Notes under the pieces: model-generated
What the model was told of the DNA's origin: nothing
Databases searched by the model: none
The model's input: the letters and a program-made list of their open reading frames with translations, nothing else
In this document: piece after piece, positions 8,046 through 15,565 of the stretch
Layout: each line of letters begins with the position of its first letter
Position numbering within the stretch: the stretch's first letter is position 1
Source of the DNA: Firmicutes bacterium UBA3906
GTDB lineage: Bacteria > Bacillota > Clostridia > Caldicoprobacterales > DTU083
Assembly (NCBI GenBank): GCA_002391555.1
Contig: DGFG01000089.1
Location: 1 to 20,800, forward strand
Direction of reading: 5' to 3'
DNA: 20,800 bases
Translations under genes and position numbers: made by a program

Positions 8046-9728
8046 ATGGACATAAAAGCTATGTGTGCTAATGGCCCCCTAATTTTTGATGGAGCTATGG
8101 GGACTATGATTCAGATGAAGGGGATAGGTGAAAATATTGTACCCGAGCAATACAATATAAGCCACCCAGAAGAAATAGAATCTATACATAGGGCATATGT
8201 GGAGGCAGGCTCTCAAGTAATTACAGCCAATACATTTGGAGCTAATCCCATAAAGCTATCCAAAGCAGGCCTGTCAGTTGAGCAGGTTATTAGAGCAGGA
8301 ATTGCCTGTGCCAAGAGGGCTGCCGGCACAAGGGCCAAGGTAGCTCTATGTGTTGGGCCAACAGGCAAGCTTATGGCGCCCTTTGGAGACTTGACCTTTG
8401 AGGCTGCCTATGAAATTTTTGCAGACCAAGTCAGGATAGGCCAAGAGGCAGGTGCGGACCTTATCTTAATCGAGACCATGTCAGATTTATATGAGGCCAA
8501 GGCAGCGGTCCTAGCTGCAAAACAGGAAACAAAGTTACCTGTTATCTGTACTATGACCTTTGAAAAGAGTGGTAAAACTCTAATGGGGACAGACCCTGAA
8601 AGCTTAATCACTGTCCTAGAGGGTCTTGGTGTTGATGGCCTAGGCCTTAATTGCTCATTAGGACCTGCGCAAGCCCTAGCTATAGTAGAAGACTTTGTTA
8701 AAGTGAGCCAGCTACCAATTTTGCTACAGCCGAATGCAGGATTGCCAAAGGCAGGTGGAGAGGGATACGATACAGGTCCAGAGGAATTTGCCAAGATAGG
8801 ACTAAGGCTTGCAGAGCTCGGGGTGGAAATGCTAGGTGGTTGCTGTGGCACCACACCTGATTATATAAGGGCTTTAAGGACGCAGCTAGCTGGAGTTACC
8901 AGCAAGAAACGCCAGGTAGCAGGGGAAACAGTTGTAGCCTCCTCGAGAAAAACTGTCGTGTTTGATAAGTTTGTAGCCATAGGACAAAATATAAACCCAT
9001 CTGGTAGAAAGGATTTGACAGAGGCTATAATATCAGGCGATATTGATAGGCTTTATAATGAAGCTGAGCTACAGGTGGCAGCTGGTGCAGACATATTAGA
9101 TATTAATCTAGCAACGGGTAGGGTAGAGGAGCATGGTATCCTAAGGCAGGTCATTGAGTATATTCAATCAATGCTATATACTCCCCTGCAAATCGATAGT
9201 GCAGATCCAAGTGTACTAGAGCTAGGTGCTAGGATTTACAATGGCAAACCCATACTAAACTCAGTAAACGGTAGTGAGAGCTCTATGGAGCAGGTTTTCC
9301 CCATAGCAAAGAAATATGGAGCCTGCCTAATAGCCCTTACTATAGATGACCATGGGGTAGCAGATACAGCAGAAAAGAGATATGAAATAGCCAGCCGAAT
9401 TGTTAGAGAAGCAGAGGCCTATGGAATAGAAAAGCGCAATATAATAGTGGATTGTGTTGTTCAAAGTCTAGCATATAGTCCAAAAGCATATACAGAAGCC
9501 CTAAGGGCAGTATCCATGGTAAAGGACTTAGGAGTAAAGACCTGCCTGGGCATTGGAAACTTATCCTTTGGCCTGAGGGACAGAGAAAATATTGACGCAG
9601 TTTTCTTGGCTATGGCCATGGGCTATGGCCTTGATTCAGCTATTATGAAGGTAACTGCTAAGCAGTCCAATATGGTTCTAAACACCTTTAAGTACTTACA
9701 GGAAACAAGTAGGATGCTTAGCTTTTAG
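8046..9728 (+). CDS. Short MetH-like protein: homocysteine S-methyltransferase plus methyl-THF (pterin-binding) domains
   Basis: About 560 residues. The N-terminal half is a homocysteine S-methyltransferase barrel starting FDGAMGTM, with the three zinc-ligand cysteines C203 (GLNCS) and C266-C267 (GGCCGT). The second half, from about residue 300, is a pterin-binding TIM barrel of the methyl-folate:corrinoid methyltransferase type (IGQNINPSG, DILDINLATG, GIGNLSFGL). The protein ends there: the cobalamin-binding and SAM-reactivation domains of full MetH are absent and no remnant follows. It would therefore need a separate corrinoid protein to carry the methyl group for methionine synthesis. ATG 8046 has GAGGTG six bases upstream. 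ATG 8022, overlapping the cbiO stop, is an alternative adding eight residues, but its AAGGAG is only two bases away. It lies in one operon with the cobalt-type importer. Confidence 0.88.
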   Translation: MDIKAMCANGPLIFDGAMGTMIQMKGIGENIVPEQYNISHPEEIESIHRAYVEAGSQVITANTFGANPIKLSKAGLSVEQVIRAGIACAKRAAGTRAKVALCVGPTGKLMAPFGDLTFEAAYEIFADQVRIGQEAGADLILIETMSDLYEAKAAVLAAKQETKLPVICTMTFEKSGKTLMGTDPESLITVLEGLGVDGLGLNCSLGPAQALAIVEDFVKVSQLPILLQPNAGLPKAGGEGYDTGPEEFAKIGLRLAELGVEMLGGCCGTTPDYIRALRTQLAGVTSKKRQVAGETVVASSRKTVVFDKFVAIGQNINPSGRKDLTEAIISGDIDRLYNEAELQVAAGADILDINLATGRVEEHGILRQVIEYIQSMLYTPLQIDSADPSVLELGARIYNGKPILNSVNGSESSMEQVFPIAKKYGACLIALTIDDHGVADTAEKRYEIASRIVREAEAYGIEKRNIIVDCVVQSLAYSPKAYTEALRAVSMVKDLGVKTCLGIGNLSFGLRDRENIDAVFLAMAMGYGLDSAIMKVTAKQSNMVLNTFKYLQETSRMLSF

Positions 9729-9730
9729 GC

Positions 9731-9759
9731 TTGTTTTATAGGTACCAGGGTAATATAAT
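9731..9759 (+). promoter_or_regulatory. Promoter for adk
   Basis: TTGTTT (9731-9736) and a perfect TATAAT (9754-9759) have a 17-base spacer, starting two bases after the metH stop. No terminator lies between metH and adk, so adk could be read both from here and from the upstream operon. Confidence 0.5.
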
Positions 9760-9802
9760 GTACTAGGTAAACAATTTGCAAAGCTTAAAAGGAGGGGTTT
9801 GC

Positions 9803-10468
9803 ATGTACATAGTTTTATTGGGCCCTCCAGGTTCCGGTAAAGGTACACAGGCAGGACTTTTATCAAAAGAATTTAAGATAGGTCACATGTCAACAGGAGA
9901 TATACTAAGGGATATACTAAAGGATAAAACTCACCCCTTATATGAGGATGTAAAGGTTATCAACCAGGGTATGCTTATTAGTGATGAGCTAGTAACAAAG
10001 GTTGTAAGGGACAGCCTATCTAATCCCAAATTTAAGCAAGGGGTTATATTTGATGGCTATCCAAGAACCTCAGCCCAGGCAAAGGCCCTTGATAAAATTC
10101 TATCAGAAGAAGGTAAAAAGCTAGATTTTGTGCTAGACCTAAACGTTACTGAAGAGGTCTTATTATATAGACTATTAGGTAGACGTGTATGTCCTAGCTG
10201 TAAAAAGGTATTCCATGTTAGGCAGGGTATTACTACTTGTCCTGACTGCGGCTTAGAGCTTGTACAAAGGGCAGATGACAATAAAGAAACTATAAATAAA
10301 AGGTTCACTGAATACAAAAACAAATCGCTTTCCTTAAAGGAATACTATAAAAATACTACACCTTATATTGAGCTTAAGATAGACCAAAAGGATATTTCAG
10401 CTGAAGAGGTAGAAAGGCTTATACACATAAGGCTTGGGGAAATGCAAAAAGACAAGGCAGAGGGTTAG
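9803..10468 (+). CDS. adk: Adenylate kinase
   Basis: A 221-residue adenylate kinase (AMP + ATP to 2 ADP), cytosolic. The P-loop GPPGSGKGT is at residues 7-15, STGDILR is the AMP-binding segment, DGYPRT precedes the LID, and the LID carries a zinc knuckle CPSC (130-133) and CPDC (146-149) typical of Gram-positive enzymes. RADDNKETINKRFTEY contains the conserved Arg and acidic residues. The AMP-binding region (DKTHPLYEDVKVINQGMLIS) departs from the common pattern. The ATG at 9803 has AGGAGG seven bases upstream; an in-frame TTG at 9776 would add nine residues and swallow the binding site, so it is rejected. In most Clostridia adk follows secY among ribosomal protein genes, so this is an unusual place and could be a second copy. 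Confidence 0.93.
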   Translation: MYIVLLGPPGSGKGTQAGLLSKEFKIGHMSTGDILRDILKDKTHPLYEDVKVINQGMLISDELVTKVVRDSLSNPKFKQGVIFDGYPRTSAQAKALDKILSEEGKKLDFVLDLNVTEEVLLYRLLGRRVCPSCKKVFHVRQGITTCPDCGLELVQRADDNKETINKRFTEYKNKSLSLKEYYKNTTPYIELKIDQKDISAEEVERLIHIRLGEMQKDKAEG

Positions 10469-10471
10469 GAG

Positions 10472-11164
10472 ATGGCAGTATTTGCGATAGGGGACCTACA
10501 CCTTTCAGCTGCTGTAGACAAGCCAATGGATATATTCGGCCTAGAGTGGAAGGATCATTGGACTAGGATAAGGGAGGATTGGCAGGCCAGGGTAGGCCAT
10601 GATGATATAGTCCTGATACCGGGTGATATTAGCTGGGCTATGACCTTTGACCAAGCAAAACCTGACCTTGATTCTATCGGAGAGCTGCCAGGTAGAAAGG
10701 TCCTAATAAAGGGTAACCATGATTATTGGTGGTCATCCATTACTAGGCTAAGACAAGAGTTAGGAGCTTCCATTAGCCTTATACAAAATGACAGTGTGAC
10801 AATAGATAACTACACCATTTGCGGAACAAGGGGCTGGGCCCTCCCAGGCTCAAGGGGTTTTACTGACCATGATCAAAGGATATACACAAGAGAACTGCAA
10901 AGGCTAAAGCTTTCTCTAGACCATGGGCAAATGAGCAGGGAAAAGGGCAGGCTTATTGTAATGCTACATTACCCACCCTTTGATGAGAGAGGAGAGGCAA
11001 GCGGCTTTGTAGAACTAGTAAATGACTACAAGGCAAGCCATTTGGTATATGGTCACCTACATGGTCCTAGCACAGCAAACGCCTTTGAGGGTAGCTATGG
11101 ACAAACCCAATATCATCTTGTATCATGTGATAAACTCGATTTTAAATTAAAACAAATAGAATAG
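10472..11164 (+). CDS. Calcineurin-like metallophosphoesterase
   Basis: A 230-residue cytosolic protein with the full metal-site set of the calcineurin-like phosphoesterases: D8-x-H10 (GDLHL), G51-D52 (PGDISW), G81-N82-H83-D84 (GNHD followed by YWW), H166 (HYPP) and G194-H195-L196-H197 (GHLHG). The arrangement and length fit a poorly characterised bacterial group of predicted phosphohydrolases; the substrate is unknown and cannot be told from sequence. It begins three bases after the adk stop, with GAGGG seven bases ahead of the ATG, so it is co-expressed with adk. A strong terminator follows. Confidence 0.9.
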   Translation: MAVFAIGDLHLSAAVDKPMDIFGLEWKDHWTRIREDWQARVGHDDIVLIPGDISWAMTFDQAKPDLDSIGELPGRKVLIKGNHDYWWSSITRLRQELGASISLIQNDSVTIDNYTICGTRGWALPGSRGFTDHDQRIYTRELQRLKLSLDHGQMSREKGRLIVMLHYPPFDERGEASGFVELVNDYKASHLVYGHLHGPSTANAFEGSYGQTQYHLVSCDKLDFKLKQIE

Positions 11165-11166
11165 CT

Positions 11167-11204
11167 AAAGCCAGGCTTATATATAAGGAGAGCCTGGCTT
11201 TTTT
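11167..11204 (+). terminator. Strong Rho-independent terminator after the phosphoesterase
   Basis: AAAGCCAGGCT (11167-11177) pairs perfectly with AGCCTGGCTTT (11191-11201), with a 13-base loop, and the arm runs into a T tract to 11204. It starts three bases after the stop codon and closes the adk operon. Confidence 0.92.
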
Positions 11205-11227
11205 ATCTTTTCCATAATGCTAATAAG

Positions 11228-11264
11228 GGCCGCCTACACTTGATTTAGGCGGCCAATTTTTTCT
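11228..11264 (+). terminator. Second terminator-like hairpin ahead of mraZ
   Basis: GGCCGCCTA (11228-11236) pairs perfectly with TAGGCGGCC (11246-11254), giving a GC-rich nine-base-pair stem with a nine-base loop, followed by AATTTTTTCTTTT. It lies 24 bases after the first terminator and before the likely mraZ promoter, so it probably acts as a backup insulating the dcw cluster. Confidence 0.75.
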
Positions 11265-11330
11265 TTTAAAATTTTTTTATTTTTTCAAATAGTGGGAGGA
11301 TTTTTTATTCAGGCATAGAATATATAGATA

Positions 11331-11356
11331 AAGTGGTGCGAAGTGGGGCAAAGTGG
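11331..11356 (+). promoter_or_regulatory. MraZ operator: three AAGTGG boxes with 10-bp period
   Basis: AAGTGG occurs at 11331-11336, 11341-11346 and 11351-11356, each separated by four variable bases, so all three lie on the same helix face. Tandem GTGG/TGGG-type repeats at this spacing upstream of mraZ are the known binding sites by which MraZ represses its own operon. A further TAGTGGG lies at 11290-11296. A likely -10 element (TATAGA, 11323-11328, or TAGAAT, 11316-11321) sits directly upstream, so bound MraZ would cover the transcription start. No good -35 hexamer was found; the preceding 50 bases are very T-rich. Confidence 0.8.
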
Positions 11357-11386
11357 TACAAAAAGAAGAGGAGGAGGTGGAAAAGG

Positions 11387-11818
11387 ATGTTCATTGGGGA
11401 ATACCAGCATACAATTGATCCAAAGGGCCGGCTTATATTACCTGCGAAATTCCGCTATGACCTTGGTGAGAAATTTATAGTTACCAAGGGCCTTGATAAT
11501 TGTCTGTTTGTATACCCTAATGAAGAATGGAGCAAGCTAGAGCAAAAGCTAAGCAATCTCCCACTTACAAGTAGAGATGCCAGAGCCTTTGTCCGCTTTT
11601 TCTTTGCGGGGGCAGCCGAGTGTGATCTTGACAAACAGGGTAGGTTCCTTATACCAGCCAACCTAAGAGAGCATGCAGGCTTTGACAAGGAGATAGTTAT
11701 TATCGGAGTCTCTTCAAGGCTAGAGATATGGAGCAAGGAGGCTTGGGAGTCCTATAACGAGTCCTCTGAGCTGGAGTATGATGAGATATTTGAAAAGATG
11801 GCAGAGCTGGGCATATAG
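11387..11818 (+). CDS. mraZ: Transcriptional regulator MraZ
   Basis: A 143-residue DNA-binding protein of the SpoVT/AbrB-like fold, first gene of the dcw cluster. It contains two related MraZ domains, each with a D-x-x-GR motif: [16 protein letters not shown] near the N terminus and [16 protein letters not shown] in the second half. The family forms ring-shaped oligomers that bind tandem repeats at the mraZ promoter. ATG 11387 starts the canonical MFIGEY and has AGGAGGTG seven bases upstream. An in-frame GTG at 11333 would add 18 Lys/Arg/Trp-rich residues encoded by the operator boxes themselves and is rejected. rsmH follows after a short gap. Confidence 0.96.
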   Translation: MFIGEYQHTIDPKGRLILPAKFRYDLGEKFIVTKGLDNCLFVYPNEEWSKLEQKLSNLPLTSRDARAFVRFFFAGAAECDLDKQGRFLIPANLREHAGFDKEIVIIGVSSRLEIWSKEAWESYNESSELEYDEIFEKMAELGI

Positions 11819-11845
11819 GGAGTAATGACTAAGGAGAATATAAAA

Positions 11846-12772
11846 ATGGATTTTCACCATATACCAGTATTGCTAAAGGAGACTATTGAATATTTAAAGC
11901 CTGTTTATGGCGGAATATATGTAGATGGAACCCTAGGCGGTGGTGGCCACTCCCTAGAGATTCTAAAAAGAATAGGGCCTGAGGGTAAACTGATAGGGAT
12001 AGACAGAGACCCCACTGCCATCAAGACTACAAGCGAGAAACTAAAGGACTTTAAGGATGCCTTTATTCCAGTTCACGGCAATAACGCAGATGTGATAGAC
12101 CTGCTAGATGAAATGAACATAGACCATATAGACGGGATGATTATGGACCTAGGAGTATCCTCCCACCAGTTTGATGAAACAGATAGGGGTTTTACCTATA
12201 GGGAGGATGTAAGGCTGGACATGAGGATGGATACAAGCCAAGACTTCAGTGCCTATGATCTAGTTAACAGCTACTCAGTCGAGGACCTATCAAGGATTTT
12301 TTGGACCTATGGAGAGGAAAGGTGGGCCAAGCGTATAGCCGAGTTTGTGGTAAAAAACAGACCGGTTGAAACTACAGGTCAACTAGTGGAGATTATAAAG
12401 GCTGCTGTTCCAGCTTCAGCCCGGCAGGGTGGGCCCCATCCGGCCCGGAGGGTCTTTCAGGCAATAAGGATCGAGGTCAATAATGAACTAGCTTCTTTAG
12501 AAAAGGCAATCGAAAATGCCATAAGGTTACTAAAGCCAAATGGAAGGCTATGTATAATAAGCTTTCATTCCTTAGAGGACAGGATAGTAAAGCAAAGCTT
12601 TAAAAGGGAAAGTAACCCCTGTACCTGTCCAAAGGACCTGCCAGTATGTATCTGCGGCAAAAGGCCACAGATAAAGATCCTAACTAGAAGGCCAGTAATC
12701 CCAAGTCTTGAGGAGATTGAGGTAAATCCCCGGTCCAGGAGTGCAAAACTTAGAGCCTGTAAAAAGCTCTAA
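11846..12772 (+). CDS. rsmH: 16S rRNA (cytosine-1402-N4)-methyltransferase RsmH
   Basis: A 308-residue SAM-dependent methyltransferase (formerly MraW) that modifies C1402 in the decoding centre of 16S rRNA. Visible are the opening HHIPVLLKE, the SAM-binding [16 protein letters not shown], the MDLGVSSHQ motif and the late [11 protein letters not shown] and RSRSAKLRA segments, all diagnostic. A cysteine-rich stretch ([16 protein letters not shown]) lies near the C terminus, as in many Firmicutes homologues. The preferred start is ATG 11846, with AAGGAG nine bases upstream and the canonical MDFHH beginning. ATG 11825, adding seven residues, also has a weak binding site very close and cannot be excluded. 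Confidence 0.96.
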   Translation: MDFHHIPVLLKETIEYLKPVYGGIYVDGTLGGGGHSLEILKRIGPEGKLIGIDRDPTAIKTTSEKLKDFKDAFIPVHGNNADVIDLLDEMNIDHIDGMIMDLGVSSHQFDETDRGFTYREDVRLDMRMDTSQDFSAYDLVNSYSVEDLSRIFWTYGEERWAKRIAEFVVKNRPVETTGQLVEIIKAAVPASARQGGPHPARRVFQAIRIEVNNELASLEKAIENAIRLLKPNGRLCIISFHSLEDRIVKQSFKRESNPCTCPKDLPVCICGKRPQIKILTRRPVIPSLEEIEVNPRSRSAKLRACKKL

Positions 12773-12815
12773 CTACTATACAAGAAAGCATAAACTACAA
12801 GGAGGTTGAATAGAT

Positions 12816-13304
12816 TTGTTAGTAGCAGAGAAATACGCATACCTAGAGGAAATGGAATATGATTTTCCTATACAAAAGCCAAGGGTAGAGCAGCCTGCGC
12901 CAAGGAAAAAACAAAAAGAGCAGCCTGCACCAGTAGCTAAGCCTAACACACTAAGAAAGCTCCTTGCCCTAGCCACAGTCCTTATCTGCTTTGCCATGGC
13001 CTGCCTTGTAGTTTACAGGTATGCAGGTATAAATGACAATCACACCAAGATACTAGAACTGGAAAAAGAGCTACAAAAAACACTCGATGAGCAGGAACGG
13101 CTCAAGGTAGAACTAGCTTACAATCAAGATATGAGAAACGTCGAGTTTCAAGCAATGGGCAGTCTGAACATGCACTACCCTGAAAAGGACCAGGTTCGGT
13201 ATGTTAGACTACCTGAGGCTGAGGAAACCATAAAGACAGAGCTAGTAAAAGAGCAAGAGCCTAAGGAAAGCTTTTGGATGCGTATACTGGGCTTTCTAAA
13301 TTAA
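12816..13304 (+). CDS. ftsL: Cell division protein FtsL-like
   Basis: A 162-residue bitopic membrane protein in the usual ftsL position between rsmH and the PBP gene. The cytoplasmic N-terminal part (about 47 residues) is rich in Pro, Gln, Lys and Glu, followed by one membrane span (about 48-67) and a heptad-like coiled coil (about 74-105, LELEKELQKTLDEQERLKVE). The extracytoplasmic tail is charged. Sequence is poorly conserved in this family, so the call rests on topology and position. FtsL acts with DivIC/FtsB to activate septal peptidoglycan synthesis. The start is TTG, with AAGGAGGT nine bases ahead; no suitable ATG lies nearby. The N-terminal part holds a 15-base near-perfect direct repeat encoding EQPAP twice. 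Confidence 0.82.
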   Translation: MLVAEKYAYLEEMEYDFPIQKPRVEQPAPRKKQKEQPAPVAKPNTLRKLLALATVLICFAMACLVVYRYAGINDNHTKILELEKELQKTLDEQERLKVELAYNQDMRNVEFQAMGSLNMHYPEKDQVRYVRLPEAEETIKTELVKEQEPKESFWMRILGFLN

Positions 13305-13327
13305 TCCTATTTAGGGGAGGGTAATCT

Positions 13328-15493
13328 GTGTCAGCACCTACAGTTAGAAGTAGAAAAAGGTTGCTCTTTTTTTTAGTAGCAATAGTTTTAGTTTTTGTTT
13401 TACTGTCAGCCAGGGTAGGCTATATTCAATTAGTGTGGGGCAAAGAACTACAAAACAAGGCCTACAGCCAGTGGACACGGTCTTTAGACGTATACCCTAA
13501 AAGGGGCATAATATACGACAGGTCAGGAAATGTTGTCCTGGCCCAAAGTGCCAGTTCAGATAGCATCGCTGTACGTCCTGCCCAGCTAGCAGACGCCAAG
13601 GACACAGCAGCCAAGCTAGCAGCAATTTTAGACCTTGATGAAGAAGCCTTGTATAAAAAGATATCCAATAAAAAGCAGTCAGAGGTCTGGGTAAAGCGCC
13701 AGATAAGCAGACAAGAGGCAAATGAGATTCGCAAGCTTAACATTAAGGGCATTTACTTTACAGAGGAACCTAAAAGATACTATCCAAATGGAAATCTAGC
13801 CTCCCATATACTAGGCTTTACCATGAAATATTCTGAGCCTGGTCAGGGCCTATTAGGACAAGAGGGGCTAGAACTACATTATGATAAATACTTAAAGGGT
13901 ATTCCAGGCAACATTGTTGTGGAAACAGATAGAGACGGTAGGGAGACTCCCACAAATGTAGAACGTTTAGTACCTGCCATAGATGGCTGGAATCTTATCT
14001 TAACTATTGACCAAACCATCCAGTACTTTGTTGAAAAAGCCGTAGATGATGCCATGGATAATTACAGGGCAAATAAGATATATGCCATAGTGATGGACCC
14101 CAATACAGGGGAGATCCTTGCTATGGCTAATCGGCCAGATTTTGATCCTAATGACCCACCTAGAGACCTAGGTTTTGAGGGCATGCAGAAATATATAAAA
14201 AATATCTCTGTAAAAGATAACCTAGATCCAGGTTCAACCTTTAAAATCATTACTACTGCAGCAGCTCTTGAAGAGGGAGTGGCTACTGTAAACTCTACCT
14301 ATCATGACCCCGGCTACAAGATTGTCGATGGTCAGAGGATTAGGTGTTGGAAGGCCGGTGGCCATGGGACACAAAACTTAAGCCAGGCCGTGCAAAACTC
14401 CTGTAACCCAGCCTTTATGGATATGGCCCTAAGTCTAGGCAGGGAAAAATTCTACGACTATATAGAAGCCTTTGGCTTTGGTAAAAAAACCGGCATTGAC
14501 ATATCAGGCGAAGAAAAAGGAGTATTGATGCCTGAAGCCAGTGTAAAGAATGTTGACCTAGCCAGAATGGGCTTTGGCCAATCCATTTCAGTTACACCCC
14601 TTCAGCTTATAACTGGGATATCAGCTGTTATAAATGGCGGAAAACTAATGCAACCCCACCTGGTAAAGGCCCTGGAATTTGACGATCAACAAAAAAAGAT
14701 CTATGAAGAGATCAGGCCTACAGAGCTAGGCCGAGTTATTTCAGAGGAAAACTCAGCCATAATGAGGGAGATACTTTTATCTGTTGTAAATGAGGGTTCT
14801 GGTAAGAATGCATATATACCTGGCTATCGTGTTGCAGGTAAAACAGGAACAGCTCAAAAGTACAAGGAGACTGGAGGTATTGACCCTGACAAGGTAGTAG
14901 CCTCCTTTGTAGGCTTTGCACCAGCAGATGACCCCCAGGTTATAGTACTATTTATGGTTGATGAGCCTCAGGTGGCAGTAGACTTTGGTTCTGTTGTTGC
15001 AGCTCCCTATGTAAAGATGATTATGGAGGATACACTGAGGTATTTAGGAGTAGAGCCCATATTTGATGATGAGACCAAGGCTCATACTAGAAAGGTTCTT
15101 GTACCTGATGTAAGGGGCAAAGACCTAGTCGAAGCAAGTAGAGAATTAAAGGCCGCAGGGCTACAGTATCTATCAGAGGAAACAGGAACTATAGTTGTAG
15201 ACCAAATGCCAAAGCCTGGTGCAGAGGTAATGGTTAACACTACAGTACTATTATATATGGATAGGCCAGGAGGAAATTCGGATGGTCACCAGCATGAGCC
15301 TGATCAAGGTGAAATGGTGGCAGTACCTGATTTAAAGAACAGATCAATAAGAGAGGCCAATTCAATACTAACTAACCTAGGCCTTAAATTGAGAATAGAG
15401 GGGGCTGGTCTGGCAGTTGATCAGGATCCTCCTCAAGGTACAATGGTGGAGCCTGGTAGTGAGATAAGGGTGACCTTTGAGCTACCAGAATAA
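13328..15493 (+). CDS. Class B penicillin-binding protein, SpoVD/FtsI-type, with two PASTA domains
   Basis: A 721-residue peptidoglycan transpeptidase. A short cytoplasmic N terminus and one membrane anchor (about 11-32) precede the dimerisation domain (PKRGIIYDRSG) and the transpeptidase domain with S303-T-F-K306, S358-C-N360 and K505-T-G-T508. Two PASTA domains close the protein (about 589-647 and 663-721), joined by a His/Asp/Gly-rich linker. Two C-terminal PASTA domains fit either a septal PBP of PBP2B type or the sporulation enzyme SpoVD; only one such gene is present here, whereas Bacillus has both in tandem. The start is GTG, with GGGGAGGG six bases upstream. It crosslinks septal or spore cortex peptidoglycan together with the FtsL partner encoded just upstream. 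Confidence 0.92.
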   Translation: MSAPTVRSRKRLLFFLVAIVLVFVLLSARVGYIQLVWGKELQNKAYSQWTRSLDVYPKRGIIYDRSGNVVLAQSASSDSIAVRPAQLADAKDTAAKLAAILDLDEEALYKKISNKKQSEVWVKRQISRQEANEIRKLNIKGIYFTEEPKRYYPNGNLASHILGFTMKYSEPGQGLLGQEGLELHYDKYLKGIPGNIVVETDRDGRETPTNVERLVPAIDGWNLILTIDQTIQYFVEKAVDDAMDNYRANKIYAIVMDPNTGEILAMANRPDFDPNDPPRDLGFEGMQKYIKNISVKDNLDPGSTFKIITTAAALEEGVATVNSTYHDPGYKIVDGQRIRCWKAGGHGTQNLSQAVQNSCNPAFMDMALSLGREKFYDYIEAFGFGKKTGIDISGEEKGVLMPEASVKNVDLARMGFGQSISVTPLQLITGISAVINGGKLMQPHLVKALEFDDQQKKIYEEIRPTELGRVISEENSAIMREILLSVVNEGSGKNAYIPGYRVAGKTGTAQKYKETGGIDPDKVVASFVGFAPADDPQVIVLFMVDEPQVAVDFGSVVAAPYVKMIMEDTLRYLGVEPIFDDETKAHTRKVLVPDVRGKDLVEASRELKAAGLQYLSEETGTIVVDQMPKPGAEVMVNTTVLLYMDRPGGNSDGHQHEPDQGEMVAVPDLKNRSIREANSILTNLGLKLRIEGAGLAVDQDPPQGTMVEPGSEIRVTFELPE

Positions 15494-15504
15494 GGGTATA
15501 TAGT
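15477..15504 (+). promoter_or_regulatory. Possible internal promoter before murE
   Basis: TTGAGC (15477-15482, inside the end of the PBP gene) and TATAGT (15499-15504) have a 16-base spacer. The 72 bases between the PBP gene and murE form the longest gap in the dcw cluster after mraZ, so a secondary promoter here is reasonable, but the match is modest. Confidence 0.25.
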
Positions 15505-15565
15505 GTAGATATATTGTAAATACTATCAAGGGAGTTATTTGCCCATGTATTAGGGAGGATACACC

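Noticed and set aside
8408..8854. A 148-codon minus-strand open frame inside the MetH-like gene
   Set aside because: It is antisense to the conserved methyltransferase domain and has a low-complexity Ser/Pro-rich translation typical of shadows.
9776..9802. N-terminal extension of adk from TTG 9776
   Set aside because: It would translate the AGGAGG ribosome binding site of the real ATG at 9803 and adds residues not found in adenylate kinases.
11333..11386. N-terminal extension of mraZ from GTG 11333
   Set aside because: The extension is encoded by the operator repeats and the ribosome binding site, and the canonical family start at 11387 has a strong binding site at correct spacing.
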